Assembly: GCA_003140275.1 (NCBI GenBank)
Contig: PLJQ01000277.1
Span: forward strand, 1 to 10,264
Direction of reading: 5' to 3'
DNA length: 10,264 bases
Source: Limisphaerales bacterium
Lineage (GTDB): Bacteria; Verrucomicrobiota; Verrucomicrobiia; Limisphaerales; PALSA-1396
In this document: piece by piece, positions 1 through 6,423 of the stretch
Position numbering within the stretch: position 1 is the first letter of the stretch
Layout of the letters: each line of letters opens with the position of its first letter
Program-made: the position numbers and the translations under genes
Notes under the pieces: model-generated
Database searches by the model: none
Told to the model about the DNA's origin: nothing
What the model saw: the letters and a program-made list of their open reading frames with translations, nothing else

Positions 1-731
1 TGAAGTATTTCAAGATTTTCGGCTTCGAGAAATACGTTATGCGCTTCAGCACACACGACCCGTCGCGCCTGACTGGCGACAAGGCCAAGTTCGTCAACGA
101 ACCGGCACTATGGAAGCAGACCGAAGACATGGTCCGCGCCACGCTTAAGAATTCGGGCATCCCTTACGTGGAAGTGGCAAACGAAGCGGCGTTCTACGGG
201 CCGAAGATTGACGTGCAAGTGTGGAGCGTCATCGGGCGCGAATTCACGCTGGCCACCAACCAGGTGGACTTCGCCGTGCCTGCCAGGTTCGGCCTCACCT
301 ACCGCGACAAGGACAACTCGAACAAAACCCCGCTGTGCATCCACCGCGCGCCGCTTGGCACGCACGAGCGCTTCATCGGCTTCCTCATCGAGCATTACGC
401 CGGCAACTTCCCGCTCTGGCTCGCGCCGGATCAGGTGCGCGTCATCACCATCGGCGACGACGAAGCGCTGGTGAATTACTCGAAGCAAATCGTGAACGAA
501 CTTCGCGCCCACGAAGTCCGCGTGGTTGGCGATTATGGAAGCGACCCGATGAAGGCGAAAATCGCCAACGCCGAAACGGCCCGTGTTCACACGATGCTGG
601 TAATTGGAGGTCGAGACATGGAAGCCGGAAATGTTTCTGTTCGTTTGCATGGTAAGGGAAACATCGGCGCAAAGCCAAGGGGAGAAGTGATCGCCGACAT
701 TCTTGCTTCGATTCGAGAGCGCAGACCATAA
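1..731 (+). CDS. thrS: Threonyl-tRNA synthetase, C-terminal part (5' end outside window)
   Basis: Class II aminoacyl-tRNA synthetase that charges tRNA-Thr in the cytoplasm. The reading frame is open from base 3 to the TAA at 729-731, giving 243 residues, so roughly the first 60% of the usual protein, including class II motifs 1 and 2, lies upstream. The catalytic-core end is clear: the block around AFYGPKIDV (about 189-215), then motif 3 with HRAPLGTHERF (342-374). The histidine at 342-344 matches the third zinc ligand known from E. coli ThrRS. LIEHYAGNFPLWLAP leads into the anticodon-binding domain (from about 430), which ends with MLVIGGRDMEAGNVSVR and GEVIADIL. The domain is slightly divergent: RVHT stands where many ThrRS have K(I/V)PY, and LATNQVDF where many have CGTIQLDF. 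The gene is not followed by infC, a common thrS neighbour. The methionine at 39 is internal and not the start. Confidence 0.97.
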   Translation, partial: KYFKIFGFEKYVMRFSTHDPSRLTGDKAKFVNEPALWKQTEDMVRATLKNSGIPYVEVANEAAFYGPKIDVQVWSVIGREFTLATNQVDFAVPARFGLTYRDKDNSNKTPLCIHRAPLGTHERFIGFLIEHYAGNFPLWLAPDQVRVITIGDDEALVNYSKQIVNELRAHEVRVVGDYGSDPMKAKIANAETARVHTMLVIGGRDMEAGNVSVRLHGKGNIGAKPRGEVIADILASIRERRP

Positions 732-732
732 T

Positions 733-2391
733 TCAGTTAGTGCCAGCCGCCGACCGACTCAATTGCTGAATTCGCTGTCGAGCAAGTTCGATCTGTTGCG
801 CATACTGTGGCGGTGCTAACTCAATGAACTTCCGATAACTGTTCATCGCTTCGCGCCAATGACTCAGGCATTCCTGAAACCCTGCCTTGCCAAACCAAGC
901 CATCGCGTCTCGCGGGTCAATCGCCAGCACTTTGTCGCAGCAACTGATCCCCTCTTCATGCCGACCGAGGTGATAGAGCGCTACACTCTTGCTGTTATAA
1001 GCATCAACGCATCGCGGGTCAATCGCCAGTGCCTTGTCGTAGCAGCTGATCGCTTCTTCGTGCCGACCAAGTATTTTGAGCACGTTGCCATTGTTCCACC
1101 ACGCTATCGTGTATCGCGGATCAATCGCCAGTGCTTGGTCGTAACACCCAATCGCCTCTTCGTGCCGACCAAACTTTTTGAGCACGTTACCCTTATTGAT
1201 CAAAGCCTGCGTAGATCGCGGGTCAATCGCCAACGCCTTGTCGCAGCAGCTGATCGCCTCTTCGTGCCGACCGAGGGTGTCTAACGAGGCGCCCTTGTTG
1301 CTCCAGAAACCTGCCGTCTGCTCTCCAATCTGCGGAATTTCAAATTTTCTTCCCGTTCTTCGCTCCCACATTGGCTCCAACGCTACACGTAACTCATCAA
1401 AGCTTTCGTAGCGTTCCGAAGGTTTTGATCTCAAGCAACGCTCGATGACTGAACCCAGGTGGTTCTTTGTCTTTGGCACGCGCCCTGACATCTGTTGCTC
1501 ATAAATTTCGTGTAGGAAAACATTCATGTCACCGCGCCAGCGAACAATGAATGGCGGCATTGGACTCCCCGCCGCCATCTGCCACAACACCAAACCGAAG
1601 CAATAAATGTCACTTCGTATGTCTGCCCCTTCACACCGATACACCTCCGGTGCGATGTAACCCGGCGTGCCACATATCCGTTTGCCCTTACTTTGAATCA
1701 AGCTCAATCCAAAGTTGCCGTCTGCTCCACCTGTCACCACCGAACCAGTGTGGTCACTTGCTCCGCGCAATGCCACCTCCGCCGCTGCCGCCAACCCAAA
1801 GTCGCTGATCTTGAGTGTGCCATCCTGCGTGATCAGGATGTTGTCTGGTTTGATGTCTCGGTGGCACTGGACTCCTTGCATCCTGGCGTGTTCCATGCCA
1901 AAGCAGAACTGGATTGCCCACTTCAGCACTTGGTTCGTATCAAGCCCTCCGCCGACATGGGCGAGATGGTCAGCCAAGCTTACGCAGCCTTGGGCATTGG
2001 GGGCGACGTGTTCCATCGCGACAAACAACCGGCCAGTTACATCATCTACCCACCACGCGGCGATAATGAAGGGATGACTACCTAGATTCACCCACAAAAG
2101 AGCTTCTTTCTTGAACGCGTCGCGAGCGGCAGGATTGGTGAGGAATTCATCGCGGAATGTTTTTAGAGCAAATACTTTATGGGTGTCACGGTCTTGCACG
2201 AGATAAACAATGCCAAACCCACCTTTCCCCAATTTTCTGCAAACTTCATATTTACCACCAATCACGTCGCCCTTCTTGAAGAGTTCAGATTCCTTACGCT
2301 CCGGCACGGAGCGCTGCACCGGCTTGGCGCGTCCTTCGTTATTTCGCGGCCTCTGCCCGTTGCCAAAAAGACTACCGAAGAAACCTTTCAT
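733..2391 (-). CDS. Soluble Ser/Thr protein kinase with C-terminal TPR repeats
   Basis: A 552-residue Hanks-type kinase. After a basic N-terminal tail of about 45 residues, the kinase domain spans about 46-340. It has the glycine loop LGKGGFG (54-60), ATP-anchoring K77, probable alpha-C partner E96, catalytic HRDIKPDN (177-184, D179), DFG (197-199), APE (247-249) and D261 in SDIYCFG, so all key catalytic residues are present. The segment between DFG and APE is about 47 residues, longer than usual. Residues about 362-531 form five TPR units with the recurring pattern LGRHEEAISCYDKALAIDPR, which normally binds partner proteins. No membrane segment is visible, so a cytoplasmic regulator is likely. 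The ATG at 2389-2391 is the first in frame and fits the kinase start, but no good Shine-Dalgarno precedes it. It converges on thrS with one base between the stops. The 5' part is AT-richer than its neighbours (25 of 60 G+C at 2161-2220, against 37 of 60 at 4801-4860), hinting at transfer. Its targets cannot be read from sequence. Confidence 0.95.
   Translation of the reverse strand: MKGFFGSLFGNGQRPRNNEGRAKPVQRSVPERKESELFKKGDVIGGKYEVCRKLGKGGFGIVYLVQDRDTHKVFALKTFRDEFLTNPAARDAFKKEALLWVNLGSHPFIIAAWWVDDVTGRLFVAMEHVAPNAQGCVSLADHLAHVGGGLDTNQVLKWAIQFCFGMEHARMQGVQCHRDIKPDNILITQDGTLKISDFGLAAAAEVALRGASDHTGSVVTGGADGNFGLSLIQSKGKRICGTPGYIAPEVYRCEGADIRSDIYCFGLVLWQMAAGSPMPPFIVRWRGDMNVFLHEIYEQQMSGRVPKTKNHLGSVIERCLRSKPSERYESFDELRVALEPMWERRTGRKFEIPQIGEQTAGFWSNKGASLDTLGRHEEAISCCDKALAIDPRSTQALINKGNVLKKFGRHEEAIGCYDQALAIDPRYTIAWWNNGNVLKILGRHEEAISCYDKALAIDPRCVDAYNSKSVALYHLGRHEEGISCCDKVLAIDPRDAMAWFGKAGFQECLSHWREAMNSYRKFIELAPPQYAQQIELARQRIQQLSRSAAGTN
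912..1319 (-). repeat. Four 102-bp tandem repeats inside the kinase gene (TPR units)
   Basis: A repeat beginning GCGG(G/A)TCAATCGCCA (plus-strand reading) starts at 912, 1014, 1116 and 1218, exactly 102 bases or 34 codons apart, the length of one TPR motif. About 58 bases of each unit are strongly conserved and the remainder diverges. By eye, the units at 1014 and 1218 differ at 5 of these 58 positions. Identity at DNA level, beyond what the protein motif needs, suggests recent duplication or gene conversion. A weaker fifth TPR lies downstream, toward the gene's 3' end. Confidence 0.9.
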
Positions 2392-2493
2392 TTTGTTGAA
2401 AAGCTTAACTGTTTCGCTTTGAACTTCAACGCGGTTATCGCGATTTGCCGTTGAGCCTGGCGGACTGCGGCGGTTGCTACCGCTACGATCAGT

Positions 2494-2512
2494 AGGGCGA
2501 ACAATTCGCCCT
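2494..2512. promoter_or_regulatory. Perfect 8-bp inverted repeat with 3-base loop
   Basis: AGGGCGAA and TTCGCCCT are exact reverse complements separated by CAA. The hairpin lies about 100 bases upstream of the kinase start and 230 bases upstream of the DUF1080 gene. There is no T-run on either strand, so it does not look like an intrinsic terminator. An operator for a dimeric regulator or an RNA hairpin in a leader are possible; a role is inferred only from position. Confidence 0.35.
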
Positions 2513-2513
2513 C

Positions 2514-2648
2514 ATGTGCGTAGGCTCTCACAGCACCGACGCAGTAGCGGCATTGCTGAAAACCGCTATGAATAATAATTCCCTGATCCGGGAGGCTGCC
2601 GACGCCGGCAAGCGCATCGACCCGAAACTGCCGCCAAAGCAGGTGTGA
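2514..2648 (+). other. Short unassigned ORF (44 codons), possible gene remnant
   Basis: ATG at 2514 to TGA at 2646-2648 encodes 44 residues, including SHSTDAVAALLKTAMNNN and a tail AADAGKRIDPKLPPKQV. The second half has mostly G or C at third positions, as in real genes here. The same frame is open upstream of a TAG at 2493-2495, where RDLPLSLADCGGCYRYDQ can be read, so this could be the tail of a decayed gene interrupted by a stop. There is no Shine-Dalgarno and I recognise no family. It could also be chance in GC-rich DNA. Confidence 0.2.
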
Positions 2649-2689
2649 AATAAGCTCCGCTCGCCGCCGGGCGCCGGGCAAGAGCCGGC

Positions 2690-2716
2690 TTGACAGTCTT
2701 GCGCGAATATCAAAAT
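2690..2716 (+). promoter_or_regulatory. Candidate sigma-70-like promoter for the DUF1080 gene
   Basis: A perfect TTGACA (2690-2695) is followed after 15 bases by CAAAAT (2711-2716), which matches TATAAT at four of six positions. A transcript would begin about 20 bases before the ATG at 2743. The spacer is shorter than the ideal 17 and promoter preferences of this phylum are not known to me, so this is tentative. Confidence 0.25.
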
Positions 2717-2742
2717 CTCCTTTCCGACAACCATCACTCACA

Positions 2743-4089
2743 ATGAAAACAAACAAACGTCCGTCAATCTTTTCGCTCAATTTGTCCACCCTTAAAACGG
2801 GCTTGCTGGTCGGGGCCGCAACCGGCCTGCTGGCCGCGTGTGTCACGATCCAGAACGAATCCGGCTTCACCAGTCTATTTGATGGCCAAACCCTGAAGGG
2901 CTGGACGCTAATCGGGAAACATGGTGACGGCTACGGCGTCAAGGACGGCGTTATTTACTGCGCCCGGGGCGGCGGCGGGAATTTATACACGGAAAAAGAA
3001 TACGCGGACTTTGTTCTCCGCTTTGAATTCAAGTTGGAACCAGGGTCGAACAACGGCATCGGCATTCGCGCGCCGTTGGAAGGGGACGGGGCCTACGTGG
3101 GCATGGAAATCCAGGTGTTGGAGGATTCCGCCCCGCAATATGCCAACCTCCAGCCCTGGCAATTCCACGGCTCGATTTACGGCGTGGTGCCGGCCAAACG
3201 CGGAGCGCTCAGAAAAATCGGCGAGTGGAACCAGGAGGAAATTGTGGCGCAGGGCCGGCAAATCAAAGTCACACTGAACGGCAAGGTCATCGTCGATGCC
3301 AGCCTGAATAACGTCACCAACGCGGCCGTTTTGAGGAAACATCCCGGCCTGTTGCGCGACCGCGGCCACATCGGCTTCCTCGGTCACAATGACTACGTTG
3401 AGTTTCGCAACCTTCGGATCCGGGAATTGCCCGTGATTCCCCGGGACAATGTCCCGCCGGAAGGTTTCACCGCGCTCTTCAACGGCAAAGACCTGTCCGG
3501 TTGGAAAGGATTGCTGGCGTCGCCCAACGACAGTCCCGTTAAACGCGCAAAGCTTTCGCCTGCCGAACGCGCTGCCGCCCAAACCACAGCCAATCAACGG
3601 ATGGTGGAACACTGGAAGGCGGTGAACGGCGTCCTGGAATTTGATGGTAAAGGCGACAGCCTCTGCACGGCCAGTGATTATGGCGATTTTGAAATGCTGG
3701 TGGATTGGAAGATCAAGGAAGGCGGCGACAGCGGAATTTACTTGCGGGGCAGTCCGCAAGTGCAGATTTGGGACCCGTTTCATGCCAGAAGCGGGAGCGA
3801 AGTCGGCTCCGGCGGCTTGTACAACAACCAGAACAAGCAGAAGAATCCCTCCGACCCTCTTAAGCGGGCCGACCACTGGATTGGAGACTGGAATCACTTC
3901 CGCATTCTGATGGTGGGCGAGAAGGTGCATGTGTTCCTCAACGGCGAACTGGTGGTCAATGACGTGACGCTGGAAAACTACTGGGACCGCAGCCGGCCGA
4001 TTTTCCCAACCGGCCAGATCGAACTCCAAAACCACGGAAACAATCTTTATTTTAAAAACATTTACATCCGCGAACTGCCCCGTCACTAA
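2743..4089 (+). CDS. Exported lipoprotein with two 3-keto-disaccharide hydrolase (DUF1080) domains
   Basis: A 448-residue protein with an N-terminal basic stretch, a hydrophobic segment and a lipobox LAAC (C33), so it should be a membrane-anchored lipoprotein outside the cytoplasm. Two DUF1080 domains (3-keto-disaccharide hydrolase family, concanavalin-like fold) follow. The first covers about 41-230, from GFTSLFDGQTLKGW through NNGIGIRA, MEIQVLED and GSIYGV. The second covers about 241-447, from GFTALFNGKDLSGW through DSGIYLRG, VQIWD and GGLYNN. Both end in IRELP, supporting an internal duplication. Members of this family cleave glycosides whose C3 hydroxyl has been oxidised to a ketone. The next gene, 12 bases downstream, encodes an exported Gfo/Idh/MocA oxidoreductase, a plausible source of such 3-keto substrates. 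The ATG at 2743 fits the signal peptide although no Shine-Dalgarno is visible. One domain may serve only in carbohydrate binding; substrate is unknown. Confidence 0.93.
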   Translation: MKTNKRPSIFSLNLSTLKTGLLVGAATGLLAACVTIQNESGFTSLFDGQTLKGWTLIGKHGDGYGVKDGVIYCARGGGGNLYTEKEYADFVLRFEFKLEPGSNNGIGIRAPLEGDGAYVGMEIQVLEDSAPQYANLQPWQFHGSIYGVVPAKRGALRKIGEWNQEEIVAQGRQIKVTLNGKVIVDASLNNVTNAAVLRKHPGLLRDRGHIGFLGHNDYVEFRNLRIRELPVIPRDNVPPEGFTALFNGKDLSGWKGLLASPNDSPVKRAKLSPAERAAAQTTANQRMVEHWKAVNGVLEFDGKGDSLCTASDYGDFEMLVDWKIKEGGDSGIYLRGSPQVQIWDPFHARSGSEVGSGGLYNNQNKQKNPSDPLKRADHWIGDWNHFRILMVGEKVHVFLNGELVVNDVTLENYWDRSRPIFPTGQIELQNHGNNLYFKNIYIRELPRH

Positions 4090-4092
4090 ACC

Positions 4093-4096
4093 AGGA
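4093..4096 (+). promoter_or_regulatory. Ribosome binding site for the oxidoreductase
   Basis: AGGA lies five bases before the ATG at 4102, inside the 12-base gap after the DUF1080 stop codon. It supports this start and translation from a shared mRNA. Confidence 0.55.
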
Positions 4097-4101
4097 TTGT
4101 T

Positions 4102-5406
4102 ATGGCCTCCACTTTCACGCGCCGGGATTTTCTCAAACAAACCGCGGTGGCTGCGACCGGCACCGTGCTGCTCGGTTGTCAGACCAGCCGAAGAGAAATT
4201 TCAGCCAACGACAAACTGAACATCGGCTTCATCGGCGTGGCCAACCGGGCCGGGGCCGACCTTGAAGAGGTTGCGAGAGAGGTCAATAGCGTCAATGTCG
4301 CCGCGTTATGCGACATCGACGATACTTTCCTGGCGAAGGCCAGGGAGAAATATCCCGGCGCGAAAACCTATAACGACTTCCGCCGATTGCTGGATCAAAA
4401 GGGTCTTGATGCCATCGTCGTTGGAACGCCGGATCACACTCATGCGGTGGCGGCCGTCGCGGCCCTTAAAAGCGGACGCCATGTTTACTGTGAGAAACCG
4501 CTGGCGCGCACGGTGTCCGAGGCCAGGATCGTGGCCGAGACGGCCAGAAAGTACAAACGGGTCACGCAAATCGGCACGCAGATTCACGCCGGCACGAATT
4601 ACCGGCGCGTGGTGGAATTGGTTCAGAGCGGCGCGATTGGCCCGGTACGCGAGGTGCATGTCTGGGTGGCCGCCACTTACGGCGGCATGGAGCGGCCCAA
4701 AGAAACGCCGCCGGTACCGGCCAATGTCCATTATGATTTGTGGCTGGGGCCGGTGGATTACCGCCCGTACAGTCCTGAATACCTGCCGTTCAAGTGGCGG
4801 AACTGGTGGGCGTTTGGCGGCGGCGCGCTGGCCGATTTCGGCTGTCATTTCATGGATCTGCCCCATTGGGCGCTGGAACTGCATCATCCGCTCACGGTCG
4901 AAGTGGTGGATGGCCCGCCGGTGCATCCGGAGTCCACGCCGCCCTGGCTGATTGTCCGCTACGAATATCCTTCGCGCGGTGATCAGCCGCCCGTGAAACT
5001 CACCTGGTATCACGGCGGCAAAAAGCCCGGGTTGCTCTCGCCCGAGATTGCGGCCAAATGGAACGGCGGAGTTCTATTTATTGGGAGCAAGGGGATGTTG
5101 CTTTCCGACTACAGCCGGTATCAGCTTCTGCCGGAAAAGGATTTTGCCGGCTTCCTGCCGCCCCGGCCATTCATTCCCGATTCCATCGGCCATCACAAGG
5201 AATGGGTTGAGGCCTGCAAAACCGGCGGGCCGACGACCTGCAACTTCGATTACTCAGGCGCGCTGACGGAAGCGGCGTTGCTTGGCAACGTGGCCTACCG
5301 CGTGGGCCGGAAATTGGAATGGGACGCGAAGAAATTGCGCGCCACCCACTGCGTCGAGGCCGACCCGTTCATCCAGCATCACTACCGAAAGGACTGGAAG
5401 ATTTAG
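4102..5406 (+). CDS. Tat-exported Gfo/Idh/MocA-family NAD(P)-dependent oxidoreductase
   Basis: A 434-residue protein. The N-terminus carries a twin-arginine signal (RRDFLK, 7-12), a short hydrophobic stretch and a lipobox-like LLGC (C26), so export in folded form with cofactor bound, probably as a lipoprotein, is predicted. The Rossmann domain begins at about residue 39 with IGFIGVANRAG (41-51). EKP (131-133) is the family's catalytic-lysine motif, and DFGCHFMD (245-252) matches the D-x-G-x-H-x-x-D motif of the substrate-binding domain. The family oxidises or reduces sugars and cyclitols. PVC bacteria typically hold many Tat-signalled paralogues, often near DUF1080 genes. With the upstream hydrolase a glycoside 3-dehydrogenase role is plausible, but the exact substrate and direction cannot be read. 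The gene is probably cotranscribed with the DUF1080 gene and ends 20 bases from the convergent permease gene. Confidence 0.93.
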   Translation: MASTFTRRDFLKQTAVAATGTVLLGCQTSRREISANDKLNIGFIGVANRAGADLEEVAREVNSVNVAALCDIDDTFLAKAREKYPGAKTYNDFRRLLDQKGLDAIVVGTPDHTHAVAAVAALKSGRHVYCEKPLARTVSEARIVAETARKYKRVTQIGTQIHAGTNYRRVVELVQSGAIGPVREVHVWVAATYGGMERPKETPPVPANVHYDLWLGPVDYRPYSPEYLPFKWRNWWAFGGGALADFGCHFMDLPHWALELHHPLTVEVVDGPPVHPESTPPWLIVRYEYPSRGDQPPVKLTWYHGGKKPGLLSPEIAAKWNGGVLFIGSKGMLLSDYSRYQLLPEKDFAGFLPPRPFIPDSIGHHKEWVEACKTGGPTTCNFDYSGALTEAALLGNVAYRVGRKLEWDAKKLRATHCVEADPFIQHHYRKDWKI

Positions 5407-5426
5407 TCCAACCCTGTTTGCCGGAA

Positions 5427-6416
5427 TCACCGGGCTGTCCGGCTCTGCCGCAGTTTATCCAATCCCACCGCGAGGATAATCACAATGCCGATGATGATTT
5501 CCTGGGTGAAATTCTGCCAGCCCATCTGGTTCGAGCCATTCCGCAGCACGGCCATGATCAATGCGCCAATCATTGAGCCAAGGATGCTGCCGGTGCCGCC
5601 GTTCAGACTGGCGCCGCCGATGACCACCGCCGCGATGATGTCCAGTTCCAGCCCCACCGCCACGGTTGGGTCGCCTTGAGTCAGACGCGAAAGCTGCATC
5701 AGACCCGCGAGGCCGAAGAACAATCCCGCCAGCGTGTAGATGATCACCTTGTGCATTTGCACGCGGATGCCGCACAAACGCGCCGTCGCTTCATTCGAGC
5801 CGATGGCAAAAATGTACCGGCCAAAAATCGTGTGCCGCATGACCACGGACATGATGATCGCCAGCCCGATGGCAATCCACACCCCGGGCGGCAACGGAAA
5901 TAACTCCGTCGGTTGCAACCGCGCCATGAGGTCGTTGATCGGCGTGCCCGGCGGATTGTTGACGGTTTGATTGCCCGCCAGCCATTTGGCCGTGCCACGC
6001 ACCACACCCATCATCCCGAGCGTTACGATGAATGGCATCATGCGAAAACCGGCAACGACCAGACCGTTGACCAGACCGACGACACCACCGGCCAGAATGG
6101 TCAGCATGAGGGTCGCCGCCGGCGAACAGCCCCTCACGAGCAAGGTCGCGCCCAGAACACTCGTCAACGCCACGACCGAGCCTACGCTCAAGTCGATTCC
6201 ACCGCTGACAATAATCATCGTCATCCCCAACGCGCCAATGGCGACAATCACGGTCTGGATCAAAATGATTTTCAAATTGCCACCGGTGAAAAGATAAGGA
6301 CGCACCTCCGAGCTGAGTGAAAAGAGTCCAAGCACCAGCAGCAAACCGAAGAACGGCCCAACGGCGTTCAACAACGCAACCAGATGGACACGGTTTTGCG
6401 GCGGATTGCTGCTCAT
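5427..6416 (-). CDS. Sugar ABC transporter permease, RbsC family
   Basis: A 329-residue, strongly hydrophobic inner-membrane protein with about eight to ten predicted membrane segments, the usual size for RbsC/XylH/AraH-type permeases. Family hallmarks are SGGIDLSVGSVVAL (about 71-84), FAIGSNEATARLCGI (about 193-207) and the conserved late loop AVVIGGASLNGGTGSILGS (about 253-271). It would form the membrane channel of a monosaccharide importer, paired with the ATPase encoded seven bases upstream in the same direction. No Shine-Dalgarno precedes its ATG, so translation is likely coupled to the end of the ATPase gene. Substrate cannot be read from the permease; ribose-like, xylose-like, or another sugar or polyol are possible. 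It ends 20 bases from the stop of the convergent oxidoreductase. Confidence 0.95.
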   Translation of the reverse strand: MSSNPPQNRVHLVALLNAVGPFFGLLLVLGLFSLSSEVRPYLFTGGNLKIILIQTVIVAIGALGMTMIIVSGGIDLSVGSVVALTSVLGATLLVRGCSPAATLMLTILAGGVVGLVNGLVVAGFRMMPFIVTLGMMGVVRGTAKWLAGNQTVNNPPGTPINDLMARLQPTELFPLPPGVWIAIGLAIIMSVVMRHTIFGRYIFAIGSNEATARLCGIRVQMHKVIIYTLAGLFFGLAGLMQLSRLTQGDPTVAVGLELDIIAAVVIGGASLNGGTGSILGSMIGALIMAVLRNGSNQMGWQNFTQEIIIGIVIILAVGLDKLRQSRTAR

Positions 6417-6423
6417 GGATAAA

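Larger units (their letters stand above)
2392..2742. other. Divergent intergenic region, with possible gene remnant
   Basis: This 351-base stretch separates the start of the kinase (minus strand) from the start of the DUF1080 lipoprotein gene (plus strand) and so should carry both promoters. It contains a perfect hairpin at 2494-2512, a looser one at 2545-2568 (TAGCGG/CCGCTA, 12-base loop), a weak sigma-70-like promoter candidate at 2690-2716, and a short plus-strand ORF at 2514-2648 whose product I do not recognise. No Shine-Dalgarno is evident before either flanking gene. Confidence 0.6.

Noticed and set aside
912..1319. Regularly spaced repeats that could suggest a CRISPR array or minisatellite.
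   Set aside because: The period is exactly 34 codons, the frame stays open, and the units translate as TPR motifs, so they are coding repeats.
2673..2689. GCCGG/CCGGC hairpin just before the TTGACA element.
   Set aside because: A five-pair stem in GC-rich DNA is expected by chance and has no further support.
2388..2870. A 160-residue minus-strand ORF overlapping the kinase start by an ATGA junction, with an AhpD-like CRYC motif.
   Set aside because: It runs antisense through the signal-peptide region of the DUF1080 lipoprotein gene, lacks family sequence around the CxxC, and has an unnatural composition. The overlap looks coincidental.
2983..4140. A 385-residue ORF antisense to the DUF1080 gene.
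   Set aside because: It mirrors the codon bias of the plus-strand gene, which has clear domains and a lipobox; the antisense product shows no recognisable motif.
5420..5443. GCCGG/CCGGC inverted repeat as a terminator between the convergent oxidoreductase and permease genes.
   Set aside because: The stem is only five pairs with a 14-base loop, no T-run follows on either strand, and most of it is inside the permease coding sequence.
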